Source: Aeromicrobium piscarium (lineage in GTDB: Bacteria > Actinomycetota > Actinomycetes > Propionibacteriales > Nocardioidaceae). Taken from it: DNA of 64,000 nucleotides. Shown here in pieces: positions 42,214 to 49,664 of the stretch (position 1 is the stretch's first letter; each line of letters begins with the position of its first letter). The position numbers and the translations under genes are program-made. The stretch spans positions 62,001 to 126,000 of the forward strand of contig NZ_VLNT01000001.1 in assembly GCF_007421815.1 (NCBI RefSeq). The letters run 5' to 3'. The notes below the pieces were generated by a model. The model was not told the DNA's origin. It did no database searches and was given only the letters and a program-made list of their open reading frames with translations.

Positions 42214-42588
42214 ATGATCTCGCGTGACGAAGCGGACCGGATCGCTGACGCGATCCAGGCCCTCCGCCCCAACTGGAACCGACCTCAGCTCATGGCCGTC
42301 ATGGGCGACGACCGCATCAGGCTCAGGCGACAACCCAAGGACGTCGCCGCAGCACTCTCGTGGCTCGCTCTCGACGCCGACACCAGGCAGCCCACGAGGC
42401 TGTTCGAGGCCGGCCCGTGGTGGGCGACGACCGACCCGCCAGGATCACCACCGAAGTACCGAGCCACCGACCCGACCGACTGCGCCATCTGTGGTCGACC
42501 TCGCGGTGGATGCCTCGACCGAGACCACGAGTACGAACCACAGCGCGCCCGAGGACAGGGCGTGCCACGATCGAAGGAGGAGGCATGA
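42214..42588 (+). CDS. hypothetical phage protein with Cys motif (124 residues)
   Basis: CGGAGG stands eight bases before ATG 42214. Contains ALRPNWNRPQLMAVMGDDR and CAICGRPRGGC near the C-terminus, a common architecture in actinophage replication regions. Function unknown. Confidence 0.65.
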   Translation: MISRDEADRIADAIQALRPNWNRPQLMAVMGDDRIRLRRQPKDVAAALSWLALDADTRQPTRLFEAGPWWATTDPPGSPPKYRATDPTDCAICGRPRGGCLDRDHEYEPQRARGQGVPRSKEEA

Positions 42589-42589
42589 C

Positions 42590-42820
42590 ATGGACCGCGA
42601 GGCGATGTTGAGGTTCATGGCGCTTGTGCACGACATGGCGGCTGCCAAGCACCGGCTCAGCGCATCACTATGCCGAGCGCAAATCTCGGTTGAGCGCTTC
42701 GTCGCCGTGATGCGGGAAGCCGATCGGCACTGTTTCGCCGAGATGGTCCGTGAGCACCCGGACCTTGGGTACCTCGATGCGCAGCTGGATGGTTTCTACG
42801 TCGAGCCGCCCACCGCGTAA
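42590..42820 (+). CDS. hypothetical phage protein (76 residues)
   Basis: Helical (EAMLRFMALVHDMAAAKHRLSAS). AAGGAGGAGG precedes the ATG. A terminator follows. Confidence 0.55.
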   Translation: MDREAMLRFMALVHDMAAAKHRLSASLCRAQISVERFVAVMREADRHCFAEMVREHPDLGYLDAQLDGFYVEPPTA

Positions 42821-42835
42821 ACCCACCCCCACCCC

Positions 42836-42866
42836 ACGCCCCGAGCCACACCGGCCGGGGCGTTTG
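42836..42866 (+). terminator. hairpin terminator
   Basis: ACGCCCCG at 42836-42843 and CGGGGCGT at 42856-42863 form an 8-bp stem followed by TTGTC. Confidence 0.65.
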
Positions 42867-42888
42867 TCATGCACGAAAGGAACGACCC

Positions 42889-43455
42889 ATGAACACTCAC
42901 CGACCCCCCTGCATCAACGGCGAGCATTGCGGCGAGGCTGCGCACTGTCCGCCGCAGACCAACCCCGCCGAGGAGATCTTCCTCAAGCAGGCCGGCATCA
43001 GTGACGTGGCCGAGTTCAAGGCCGCCGGTATCCAATGCGCGATGTCGGGCCTCACGGCCGCGGACCTGACCCGTATCGCTGCCGCCCATGCTCGTGGCGA
43101 TCTGGTGATCCCGGACGACCCCGAGGCCGCCCCCGACCTGTCCCTGATCCCGTCGTCACGGGAGGAGGCGCGCCCGGTCGAGGTGAACGGGGTGGTGGTC
43201 ACGTGCTACCAGAAGGGTGGATGGCTCTGGCTCTTACTCGGGGGTGGTATCCATGTCTATCGCCATGTCTGGGCCGACAGCGTCACCTCCGTCCGCCCCG
43301 TGACCATCCTGGCCGACGATCAGGTGGCGGTGTCGAGGGAGCTGATCGAGCGGGCGAAGGCGTGGACCGAGGGGACCTCGTGGTCCGACCGGGGACCGAT
43401 CTACGAGATCCTCCGCTACCTCGCCGCGGTGGATCGGGGTGAGGATCATGGCTGA
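42889..43455 (+). CDS. hypothetical phage protein (188 residues)
   Basis: Begins with a small Cys cluster (PPCINGEHCGEAAHCPPQ) and has a middle region SGLTAADLTRIAAAH; the end WTEGTSWSDRGPIYEILRYLAAV is conserved-looking. No family recognised. Overlaps the next gene. Confidence 0.6.
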   Translation: MNTHRPPCINGEHCGEAAHCPPQTNPAEEIFLKQAGISDVAEFKAAGIQCAMSGLTAADLTRIAAAHARGDLVIPDDPEAAPDLSLIPSSREEARPVEVNGVVVTCYQKGGWLWLLLGGGIHVYRHVWADSVTSVRPVTILADDQVAVSRELIERAKAWTEGTSWSDRGPIYEILRYLAAVDRGEDHG

Positions 43456-43765
43456 GGCCTGGGCCGACCGCCATGGTGACCTGTGGACCCTGGGTGATGA
43501 CGGCTTGCTGCACACGCCGGAGACGGCACCGTTCACGCGGGAGCATGTCGAGAAGAAGTGGGGACCACTGCGGCCGACCACCTCCGACCCCACGGGGCCT
43601 GACGACCGGGGGTACCAGGTCGTCGTGTCGGCCTTCGGGCTCGATGGCGCTGCGGAGAACCGACTGTTCGATCGTGTCGCGAACGCAGCCCATGCATGGG
43701 ACGAGCAGGTCACCGTGCATGCCCGCACCTCGCGCCCGGTCATGGTGAGCGAGGAACAGTCATGA
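43448..43765 (+). CDS. hypothetical phage protein (105 residues)
   Basis: Acidic and mixed sequence (WADRHGDLWTLGDDGLLHTPE). ATG 43448 overlaps the end of the previous gene; GTG 43439 is an alternative. Function unknown. Confidence 0.55.
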   Translation: MAEAWADRHGDLWTLGDDGLLHTPETAPFTREHVEKKWGPLRPTTSDPTGPDDRGYQVVVSAFGLDGAAENRLFDRVANAAHAWDEQVTVHARTSRPVMVSEEQS

Positions 43766-44280
43766 CTTGCTCCGCTGCGGGATGTGATCGCAAGGCGTAC
43801 TGCCGAGGTCTCTGTGACCCGCACTATCGCCAAGCCCTCAGGAATAACGAGCTTGCGAGGGTAGTCCGTACCGTCGCGCCTTGTGCGGTTGACGGCTGCG
43901 ACAAACCTTCGCGCCGACGCGGGTGGTGTGAGACTCACGCTCGACGCTGGTACGAGCACGGCCATGTCGAGGACACGCGTCGTCCACCCACATTCGGAGA
44001 GACGGCGCTGGAGGTCTTCGAGAAGCAGGTTGATCGGACCGAGACCTGCTGGCAATGGACCGGAAACGTAACCGGGCGCTATGGGCGACTGAGCTTCAAG
44101 GGTGCCGACACCCAGGCTCATCGCTGGTCCTACGAGCACTTTGTCGGCCCGATCCCCGATGGCTTGGAGATTGACCACACCTGCGAGAACACGCGTTGCG
44201 TCAACCCGGGCCACCTTGAGCCGGTCACGGGGCGCGAGAACGTGCGCCGCTACCACGAACGAAAGCGAGCAAGAGCATGA
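43762..44280 (+). CDS. HNH endonuclease
   Basis: Protein of 172 residues with N-terminal zinc-finger-like repeats (CSAAGCDRKAYCRGLC, CAVDGCDKPSRRRGWC) and an HNH_3-type domain: ETCWQWTGNV, AHRWSYEHFVGPIPDGLEIDHTCENTRCVNPGHLEPVT. The HHH/HNH residues H-x-C..N are present. Homing-type free-standing nuclease. ATGA-coupled. Confidence 0.88.
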   Translation: MTCSAAGCDRKAYCRGLCDPHYRQALRNNELARVVRTVAPCAVDGCDKPSRRRGWCETHARRWYEHGHVEDTRRPPTFGETALEVFEKQVDRTETCWQWTGNVTGRYGRLSFKGADTQAHRWSYEHFVGPIPDGLEIDHTCENTRCVNPGHLEPVTGRENVRRYHERKRARA

Positions 44281-44474
44281 ATATCAGCGAGGAAGCGATC
44301 GAGGCGGCAGCGCAGGCGATCTACGAGGCGCACGAATTCCCTCTGCACACCCAAAAGTCGTGGTCGGAGATGGCGCAGTCCTCGGACCGTGCCAATCGCT
44401 ACCGAGTGGCACGTGACCGGGACTACGCACGCGCTGCCATCACCGCCGCCCTCCCATACCTCCAGAGAGCCTGA
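44277..44474 (+). CDS. hypothetical phage protein (65 residues)
   Basis: Begins MNISEEAIEAAAQAIYEAHE; helical. ATGA overlap with the HNH gene. The pattern (DYARAAITAALPYL) is common in phage ORFs. Function unknown. Confidence 0.6.
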   Translation: MNISEEAIEAAAQAIYEAHEFPLHTQKSWSEMAQSSDRANRYRVARDRDYARAAITAALPYLQRA

Positions 44475-44577
44475 AATGACAGCGATTTCTGATAGAATCG
44501 AAACGGCTCCGAAGGGCGCGCCAACGCCACTCCGGAGCCTGACCCACACGGATCGACTACACCGATCGGAGGGCTCC

Positions 44578-45102
44578 ATGCAGCCTACCCTGACGACCTC
44601 TGACGTTGAACGCTTCTGGCGGCAGGTTGACCGAACCGAGTCATGTTGGCACTGGACCGGCACGATCAACCCAGATGGATACGGCCGGATCGGCATGAAG
44701 ATCGATGGTCGCTGGCGGACACTCGCTGCACATCGAGTCTCGTTGCTGATCGCTGGTGTCGAATTGATCCCCGGCAGGGTTGTCGATCACATCTGTCGAG
44801 TGCGCCGGTGCGTGAATCCGGAACACCTTCGTCAGTTGACTAATCGAGACAACATCTTGGCCGGAGTAGGCGCGACGGCCATCAATGCTCGGAAGACGCA
44901 TTGCAAGCGCGGTCACGAGTACACGCCAGAGAACACCTATCAAGGAAATCGCGGCCGTGAGTGCCGCGAGTGCAGGGCGAACCGGATCAAGGCGCGCAGC
45001 CGACTGCGCCGACCATGTCCGGAGTGCGGGGTCGAAATCAGCGCGAACCACATGTCCAAGCACATAAAGCTGATTCACGGAAAGTCGAGGGTCGGGTCAT
45101 GA
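44578..45102 (+). CDS. HNH endonuclease, second copy
   Basis: Protein of 174 residues with WRQVDRTESCWHWTGTI and AHRVSLLIAGVELIPGRVVDHICRVRRCVNPEHLRQLTNRDN, a relative of the HNH protein at 43762. C-terminal zinc fingers (HCKRGHE, CRECRANR, CPECG..H..H). GGAGGG precedes ATG 44578; an upstream ATG at 44476 would add 34 residues with weaker support. Likely a homing nuclease. Confidence 0.85.
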   Translation: MQPTLTTSDVERFWRQVDRTESCWHWTGTINPDGYGRIGMKIDGRWRTLAAHRVSLLIAGVELIPGRVVDHICRVRRCVNPEHLRQLTNRDNILAGVGATAINARKTHCKRGHEYTPENTYQGNRGRECRECRANRIKARSRLRRPCPECGVEISANHMSKHIKLIHGKSRVGS

Positions 45103-45281
45103 CTGAAAACCTCCCGCATCTATCCAGCGGCCAGAGCGAGGCGGACATCCGGGCCGAGGCGCTGCGAGAGGCGGCCAAGACCTTGAGCCACTGGTTCCAG
45201 GCCGACAGTGTTCCCGCGCCGATGGTCAAGCAGAAGCTCTATGACCTCGCCGCCATTGCCGAACGGGGTGACGTCCAGTGA
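45099..45281 (+). CDS. hypothetical phage protein (60 residues)
   Basis: Helical: ADIRAEALREAAKTLSHWF. ATGA-coupled before, GTGA-coupled after. Function unknown. Confidence 0.55.
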   Translation: MTENLPHLSSGQSEADIRAEALREAAKTLSHWFQADSVPAPMVKQKLYDLAAIAERGDVQ

Positions 45282-45619
45282 TCAGCATCGACATCGAGAA
45301 GCTGCGGCAGATCGCGGAGGAGCCCATCTACGGCGGCATCGGTCGAGAGCAGCTGACCGCGCTGCTCGGCGAGGTCGCCTACCTCCGCCGAGTTCTCGGC
45401 CTCCGCACCGAGGCGCTGAACCGGGTGGTCGCCCAGCTGGACGAGCTGCGCGGGGTGGTCGAGCGGCTCATGTTCCTGATCGAGCGCGAAGACCATGAGG
45501 CGTGGAAGGCGGAGATTCTAGAGCCTGGCCGTGACTCGCGGCTCACGAGTGACGCCAGAAAAGTTCTCGCCGCCCTCCTCCCCGACACCCCCACTACCGA
45601 CGAACGGAGCACGACATGA
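45278..45619 (+). CDS. hypothetical phage protein, helical (113 residues)
   Basis: GTG start in a GTGA overlap. Long amphipathic helices (LRRVLGLRTEALNRVVAQLDELRGVVERL) suggest a coiled coil. Function unknown. Confidence 0.55.
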   Translation: MISIDIEKLRQIAEEPIYGGIGREQLTALLGEVAYLRRVLGLRTEALNRVVAQLDELRGVVERLMFLIEREDHEAWKAEILEPGRDSRLTSDARKVLAALLPDTPTTDERSTT

Positions 45620-45855
45620 GCGGCTACGTGGTCGCCTTCCACCCCGACTTCACGATGATCGTGGAGGCGATCGGTCCGTACCGATCACGCGAGCGGGCCG
45701 AGCAGTCGTGTGAACGACTGACCGCTGCCATCGACAGCTACGGACCAGCCGAGAACATGCCATCGCGGACCCCGCATGTCGTGATGCTGATGACCGAGCA
45801 AGAGGCGATCAGCGAGTACGGAATCGACGACGAGGAGGTGAAGTCCGATGGCTGA
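45616..45855 (+). CDS. hypothetical phage protein (79 residues)
   Basis: Starts MSGYVVAFHPDFTMIVEAIGPY. ATGA overlap with the previous gene; it overlaps the next by 8 bases. Function unknown. Confidence 0.55.
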   Translation: MSGYVVAFHPDFTMIVEAIGPYRSRERAEQSCERLTAAIDSYGPAENMPSRTPHVVMLMTEQEAISEYGIDDEEVKSDG

Positions 45856-46150
45856 GGTGCGCAGCGTCAAGAGTCACGACATCAGTCGACTCGAAATCGC
45901 CATCCGTGAGATTCGCGCCTACGGGGTTGGCCAGACGGATCGGATCGAGCACGACCTCGACAGGCTCCGCGCTCACCGGCGGGCCACCGTGGCATTCGCG
46001 GAGCGGATGAAGCTCGGATCGGCCCTCGCCGACCACGCCGAGTCGGTTATCGGCTGGCTGATCGAGAACGGCTGGACGCCACCACCGGACACGTTCCTGA
46101 TGGACGAACCCACCGAGGTTGAGGTTGATGAGGACGAGGCCGATGGCTGA
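45848..46150 (+). CDS. hypothetical phage protein (100 residues)
   Basis: Basic first half and very acidic end (EVEVDEDEAD). A helical middle (RIEHDLDRLRAHRRATVAFAERM). Function unknown. Confidence 0.55.
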   Translation: MAEVRSVKSHDISRLEIAIREIRAYGVGQTDRIEHDLDRLRAHRRATVAFAERMKLGSALADHAESVIGWLIENGWTPPPDTFLMDEPTEVEVDEDEADG

Positions 46151-46174
46151 GGACAACTTCATCAGGGAGACGCG

Positions 46175-46615
46175 ATGACCGGGCAGGAGTACACGCCGAC
46201 CGAGCGGACCTACGGGCACGGATCGATCACTCTCACGCATTACCCGAGCAGCGGACGAGTCGGCGTTGTCCAGCGCGGCACCAACGCCGTGATGGACGTA
46301 TACGAACTGATGCAGTTTCTTCGGGAGTCTGGGGTCCTGGCCGCCCACGACGAGCAGATCAGGGCCGAGACCAAGCGGGCCGAGCGGAAGAGGTTTCGCG
46401 CTACCCGAGAGACCTTGGAGAGCCTGAATCGCAACCTTGAGCGGGAGGTGAAGAATCTGCGACCCGAGATCGCGGCACTGCGGAACATGGCCGAGGCGCG
46501 TGATCTTCACGTCACAGGCTGGCCCGCCGCCTACGACTGGATGCACGTCGAGTCCGGCAGGGTGCCACGGATGTCGTGCGTGTCCGTCGCCGAGCCGATC
46601 GAGGAGCAGGCATGA
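46175..46615 (+). CDS. hypothetical phage protein with coiled coil (146 residues)
   Basis: Middle region (KRAERKRFRATRETLESLNRNLEREVKNL) is a probable coiled coil. Starts at ATG 46175. ATGA-coupled to the membrane peptide that follows. Confidence 0.55.
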   Translation: MTGQEYTPTERTYGHGSITLTHYPSSGRVGVVQRGTNAVMDVYELMQFLRESGVLAAHDEQIRAETKRAERKRFRATRETLESLNRNLEREVKNLRPEIAALRNMAEARDLHVTGWPAAYDWMHVESGRVPRMSCVSVAEPIEEQA

Positions 46616-46728
46616 CCACCATCGCGATCGTCATCCTCGCCGCCATCATCGCCGGCACACTCGGTGGACTCGTCGGCATCGGCATCCTGCGCGTCATCGC
46701 GTGGGTCATCTACGAGAGGAAGCCATGA
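46612..46728 (+). CDS. small membrane protein (38 residues)
   Basis: Almost entirely one hydrophobic stretch (IAIVILAAIIAGTLGGLVGIG) then IYERKP. Coupled by ATGA at both ends. Confidence 0.5.
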   Translation: MTTIAIVILAAIIAGTLGGLVGIGILRVIAWVIYERKP

Positions 46729-46871
46729 GCGACGAACTGCTGAATCGACCGCCTGGTCAATGTCGCTGCAACGCCTGCACCAACCCTGAACCGCCCCGGA
46801 AACCGACCGGGGCGGTTCGGCGTTCCGGGGGCGATGGGCCTGGGGATCGACTGGGGAGGTGGGGGCGATGA
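46725..46871 (+). CDS. hypothetical small protein (48 residues)
   Basis: Has CRCNACTNPE near residue 13. A strong hairpin lies inside it (46788-46818). Coupling supports it weakly; the C-terminal half may be noncoding. Confidence 0.4.
   Translation: MSDELLNRPPGQCRCNACTNPEPPRKPTGAVRRSGGDGPGDRLGRWGR
46788..46818. terminator. 12-bp hairpin inside a small coding region
   Basis: GAACCGCCCCGG at 46788-46799 and CCGGGGCGGTTC at 46807-46818 with a 7-base loop. No T-run. Its position suggests that transcription ends or is modulated here. Confidence 0.5.
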
Positions 46872-47128
46872 CGCCACTCGAAGAGCTACACGAGGCCATC
46901 GTGAAGTTCGCCCGCGAGACGAGCGACTGCGAAGAGGGCTGCTCGGTGATCGTGCCGACGGCGGTCGTCACCTGGGAAGAGCTTCACTTCGCTGACGGCG
47001 ACCAGGCCAACCGATTCCGGTACTCACAGACCGGCGACTCGATCTCCATGTCAAGTGCGATCGGGCTTCTCGACCTCGGCAAGTCGAAGGTCACCGACGA
47101 CATCTTGGGCGGCGATGACGATGAGTGA
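46868..47128 (+). CDS. hypothetical acidic phage protein (86 residues)
   Basis: ATG 46868, GTG 46859 alternative. Has CEEGC near residue 22 and an acidic C-terminus (DDILGGDDDE). Function unknown. Confidence 0.55.
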   Translation: MTPLEELHEAIVKFARETSDCEEGCSVIVPTAVVTWEELHFADGDQANRFRYSQTGDSISMSSAIGLLDLGKSKVTDDILGGDDDE

Positions 47129-47282
47129 CGTCGAGGTGATCGTCGCGTACTGGGGCGGCCGGCATCGCGTGGAGTGCCCGCGGCATCCGAACCGACTTGT
47201 GGGGTCGGCGAATACGCGGCAAGGGGCTGAGCAGATCAAGGAGCAGCACGAGATGGAGTGTCGACCAGAGGAGGACGCATGA
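47121..47282 (+). CDS. hypothetical small protein (53 residues)
   Basis: Has VECPRHPNRLVG and MECRPEED with two cysteines. Overlaps neighbours at both ends. Function unknown. Confidence 0.5.
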   Translation: MSDVEVIVAYWGGRHRVECPRHPNRLVGSANTRQGAEQIKEQHEMECRPEEDA

Positions 47283-48091
47283 CGGAAGTAAACATCTGCC
47301 AGGCGGTGATGTGCGACCGACCAGTGCACGATGGCTGGTACGTCTGCAAGCCGTGCGGCGACAAGTTCGAGCGCGAGGTGCTCGCCGAGATCGAGTGGCT
47401 CATGGAGGACATCGAGAACGTCGTCACCGGACAGACTCGATACGTCACCCAGTCAGCGAGCAAGTCGGCCGAGACGCCCCTCGTCGTCAACCTGACGGCC
47501 AGTGACGCCCGTGATGCGCTGACCATTGCGCTCGACTCGGCGGCCAGGATGATCGCCGAGGAGAACTCCTGGGAGATCGACTGGTCCGATGCGAGAGGTG
47601 CCGCCAGGATGCTCATTCGTCGCATCTCGGCGATCAGACTCCACCCAGCCGGCGGCCAGATCCTCGACGAGATCGGCCGCTACTTCGCGGGAGCCGTGTG
47701 GGTCTGTGACCGACCGGCAGCCAAGCAGTACCTCGGCGACTGCAACGACCTGTGGCAGCAGGACGTCATGTGCCCTGGGAAGGTCTACGCGCGCCAGGGA
47801 CGGCACGAGGCGCGCTGCGATACCTGCGGGTCCGAGTGGGAGGCCGAGAAGCTGCGAGAGCGGAAGCTGGCCGAGCTCGACGGCATGTGGTGCACGGCGT
47901 CGGAGATCGCACAGCTCGTGACTTACCTCGGCCTTCCGTTCGATCGCAAGAAGGTGCGCAAGCGCATCAACCAGTGGTCACATCGCGAGCAGATCGAGTC
48001 ACGCGTGGACTGGCGCGAGGGCGAGACGAGGTACAAGTTCGGAGAGGTCCACGTTCGACTCCTCCAAGACGTGAACGACGCGGTGGCGTGA
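47279..48091 (+). CDS. phage HTH/zinc-binding protein
   Basis: Protein of 270 residues with two Cys pairs at the N-terminus (CQAVMCDRPV..CKPCG), a C-x2-C cluster later (CPGKV, CDTCGSEW) and a winged HTH-like segment (CTASEIAQLVTYLGLPFDRKKVRKRINQW) near the end. Similar proteins occur widely in actinophages near late-gene control regions. Possibly a DNA-binding regulator. Confidence 0.7.
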   Translation: MTEVNICQAVMCDRPVHDGWYVCKPCGDKFEREVLAEIEWLMEDIENVVTGQTRYVTQSASKSAETPLVVNLTASDARDALTIALDSAARMIAEENSWEIDWSDARGAARMLIRRISAIRLHPAGGQILDEIGRYFAGAVWVCDRPAAKQYLGDCNDLWQQDVMCPGKVYARQGRHEARCDTCGSEWEAEKLRERKLAELDGMWCTASEIAQLVTYLGLPFDRKKVRKRINQWSHREQIESRVDWREGETRYKFGEVHVRLLQDVNDAVA

Positions 48092-48753
48092 TGGGGAACA
48101 AGCACACGCGTGCCAATAGGTCGATGAGCACGAAGGACCGCGTGAGAGTCCACAACAAGGGACTCGCTCACAACCAGGCTCGCAATGGCGATCTGTGGCT
48201 GACGAGGACGTGTCAGCTTCCCAACTGTGACGAGCGAGCGATCCGTGACCGAGACGGCGATTCCCTTGGTGTCTGCTTCGATCACGGGATCGCCATCTGG
48301 GACTACCTGGATGAGCACCGTGCGACCGACATCCTCGAAGAGATGCGCATGCTGCGGAGGCTCAGGGCGGCGCAGGACGCCGAAGATGAGCGGCGTCGAG
48401 TCGAGAGCATCAGGCAGGCTCCGGGCTGGATCTACTACGTGCTGGTCGGAGACCGCGTGAAGATCGGATACTCGGTAGATGTCAAGAGGAGGCTCAGGGC
48501 ATACCCGCCCGACTCGCCACTCCTGGCCGTGCATCCGGGCACGAAGCAGCTTGAGTCCGAGATGCACGAGAAGTTCGCCGGGAGTCGTGCGGCAGGGCGC
48601 GAATGGTTCCTCGACACCCCGGAGATGCGTCAGCACATCGCGGAGGTGGTCAGTCAATTCGGAGAGCCTGACCGGGCCAGGCTCGAGCACCGAGGACGAG
48701 GGCCGAGTATGCAGCGCGCGAAGCCGACCAGCCGTGGCTATCGGTGGTCCTAG
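48091..48753 (+). CDS. GIY-YIG-like endonuclease domain protein
   Basis: Protein of 220 residues; IYYVLVGDRVKIGYSVDVKRRLRAYPPDSPLLAV near residue 112 matches a T5orf172/GIY-YIG-like nuclease (YY then K-I-G-x-S then R). The catalytic glutamate is probably in SEMHEKFAGSR. An N-terminal Cys pair (CQLPNCDERA) precedes. Free-standing nuclease. Confidence 0.75.
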   Translation: MGNKHTRANRSMSTKDRVRVHNKGLAHNQARNGDLWLTRTCQLPNCDERAIRDRDGDSLGVCFDHGIAIWDYLDEHRATDILEEMRMLRRLRAAQDAEDERRRVESIRQAPGWIYYVLVGDRVKIGYSVDVKRRLRAYPPDSPLLAVHPGTKQLESEMHEKFAGSRAAGREWFLDTPEMRQHIAEVVSQFGEPDRARLEHRGRGPSMQRAKPTSRGYRWS

Positions 48754-48830
48754 GTGACACGCGTTGACTGACGCTTGCAAGCGGTAGCGGCGTCTGTCAC
48801 CATAGAAACGCAGCGGATGCTGCATCCCAA

Positions 48831-48854
48831 AAACCCGGCCAGCGAGCCGGGTTT
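48831..48854 (+). terminator. hairpin terminator after the GIY-YIG gene
   Basis: AAACCCGGC and GCCGGGTTT (9-bp stem) with a 6-base loop, followed by CGTC. In the 77 bases before it a TTGACT and a TTGCAA could be promoter elements, giving a possible short transcript. Confidence 0.65.
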
Positions 48855-48861
48855 CGTCATT

Positions 48862-49074
48862 TCACAACAACCTCCCCCGCTTGCCGCGTGCAGCGCACTG
48901 GGGATGGCGGGAGCACCGGAGACGTCCGGCACGCACCGTCACGCCGAGCCCCGGCGGCGGGTCATCTGGCCGGGGCGCTGCCGTGTCACCACGGCGAGTC
49001 CTCATCGTCTGCCCGTGGGTGGCGAGCGGATCTACCTCGGACGGCCTCAGGCCCACGCCGGGGGACACGGGCAT
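48862..49074 (-). CDS. doubtful minus-strand reading frame (70 residues)
   Basis: Pro/Arg-rich product with RLRCSRHPQCAARGKRGR at the end, directly downstream of the better-supported minus-strand gene at 49079. There is no RBS. The composition could be a shadow; kept only because the plus strand has no convincing gene in 48862-49284. Confidence 0.25.
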   Translation of the reverse strand: MPVSPGVGLRPSEVDPLATHGQTMRTRRGDTAAPRPDDPPPGLGVTVRAGRLRCSRHPQCAARGKRGRLL

Positions 49075-49078
49075 GACT

Positions 49079-49252
49079 TCAGGAGTCGGGCTGCTGCCAG
49101 TGGAGTTCTGGCTCACCGGTGCACACGAGGTGACTGCCCATGGGCTGCCAGTTGCCGGCCCAGTCCTGCACCTGGAGCCGACGCCTGACCAGTGGGGCGT
49201 TGCAGGCGGTGCAGGTCAGCTCGGTGGGCGAGTCGGTGTGTCGCGTGTCCAT
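49079..49252 (-). CDS. small Cys-pair protein on the minus strand (57 residues)
   Basis: Reads on the minus strand with GAGG just before ATG 49252. Contains LTCTACNAPLV and HLVCTG, fitting a tiny zinc-binding protein of the kind seen next to terminase genes. If real it is one of only a few minus-strand genes in the prophage. Confidence 0.5.
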   Translation of the reverse strand: MDTRHTDSPTELTCTACNAPLVRRRLQVQDWAGNWQPMGSHLVCTGEPELHWQQPDS

Positions 49253-49284
49253 CACCTCAGGCTAGGCCAAGGCGGTGACACCGG

Positions 49285-49593
49285 ATGGCGATGCGGGTGT
49301 GTGCGGAGTCGGGGTGTCCTGCCCTGACTACCACCACCCGCTGCCCTGTCCATACCCGGAAGCGGGACAGGGCGAGGGGCACGAGTACCGAGCGGGGGTA
49401 CGGCTCGGACCATCGGCGGCTGCGCACTGAACTGCTGCCCGCGGCGCTTGGCAAGCCGTGCCACTTCTGCGGAGAGCCGATGCTCGCTGGACAGTCGCTC
49501 GCTCTCGACCACACCGAGGACCGATCCGGTTACCGAGGCATCGTCCACCTGTCGTGCAACGCCGCCGATGGTGGGCGTCGAAGCCACAACTGA
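49285..49593 (+). CDS. HNH endonuclease adjacent to terminase
   Basis: Protein of 102 residues with the packaging-type HNH pattern: GYGSDHRRLRTELLPAALGKPCHFCGEPM, LALDHTEDRSGYRGIVHLSCNAADGG, where C-x2-C and H/N residues are visible. HNH proteins just before the terminase are needed for DNA packaging in many phages. ATG 49285 or 49291. Confidence 0.85.
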   Translation: MAMRVCAESGCPALTTTTRCPVHTRKRDRARGTSTERGYGSDHRRLRTELLPAALGKPCHFCGEPMLAGQSLALDHTEDRSGYRGIVHLSCNAADGGRRSHN

Positions 49594-49607
49594 ACATCGA
49601 AACGAAG

Positions 49608-49638
49608 GGACCCCGCGAGGCTGCAACCTCCGGGGTCC
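49608..49638 (+). terminator. hairpin between two HNH genes
   Basis: GGACCCCG and CGGGGTCC with an inner GAGG/CCTC pairing. It may end the early transcript before the late genes. Confidence 0.55.
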
Positions 49639-49664
49639 TGGTCATTCCCAAGGAGGGGAACGAC

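Noticed and set aside
46143..46178. 11-codon frame between 45848 and 46175 genes
   Set aside because: Too short to support; perhaps a coupling artefact.
48881..49327. 148-codon plus-strand frame
   Set aside because: Gly/Pro/Arg-rich product without RBS or domain; the minus strand has a better candidate.
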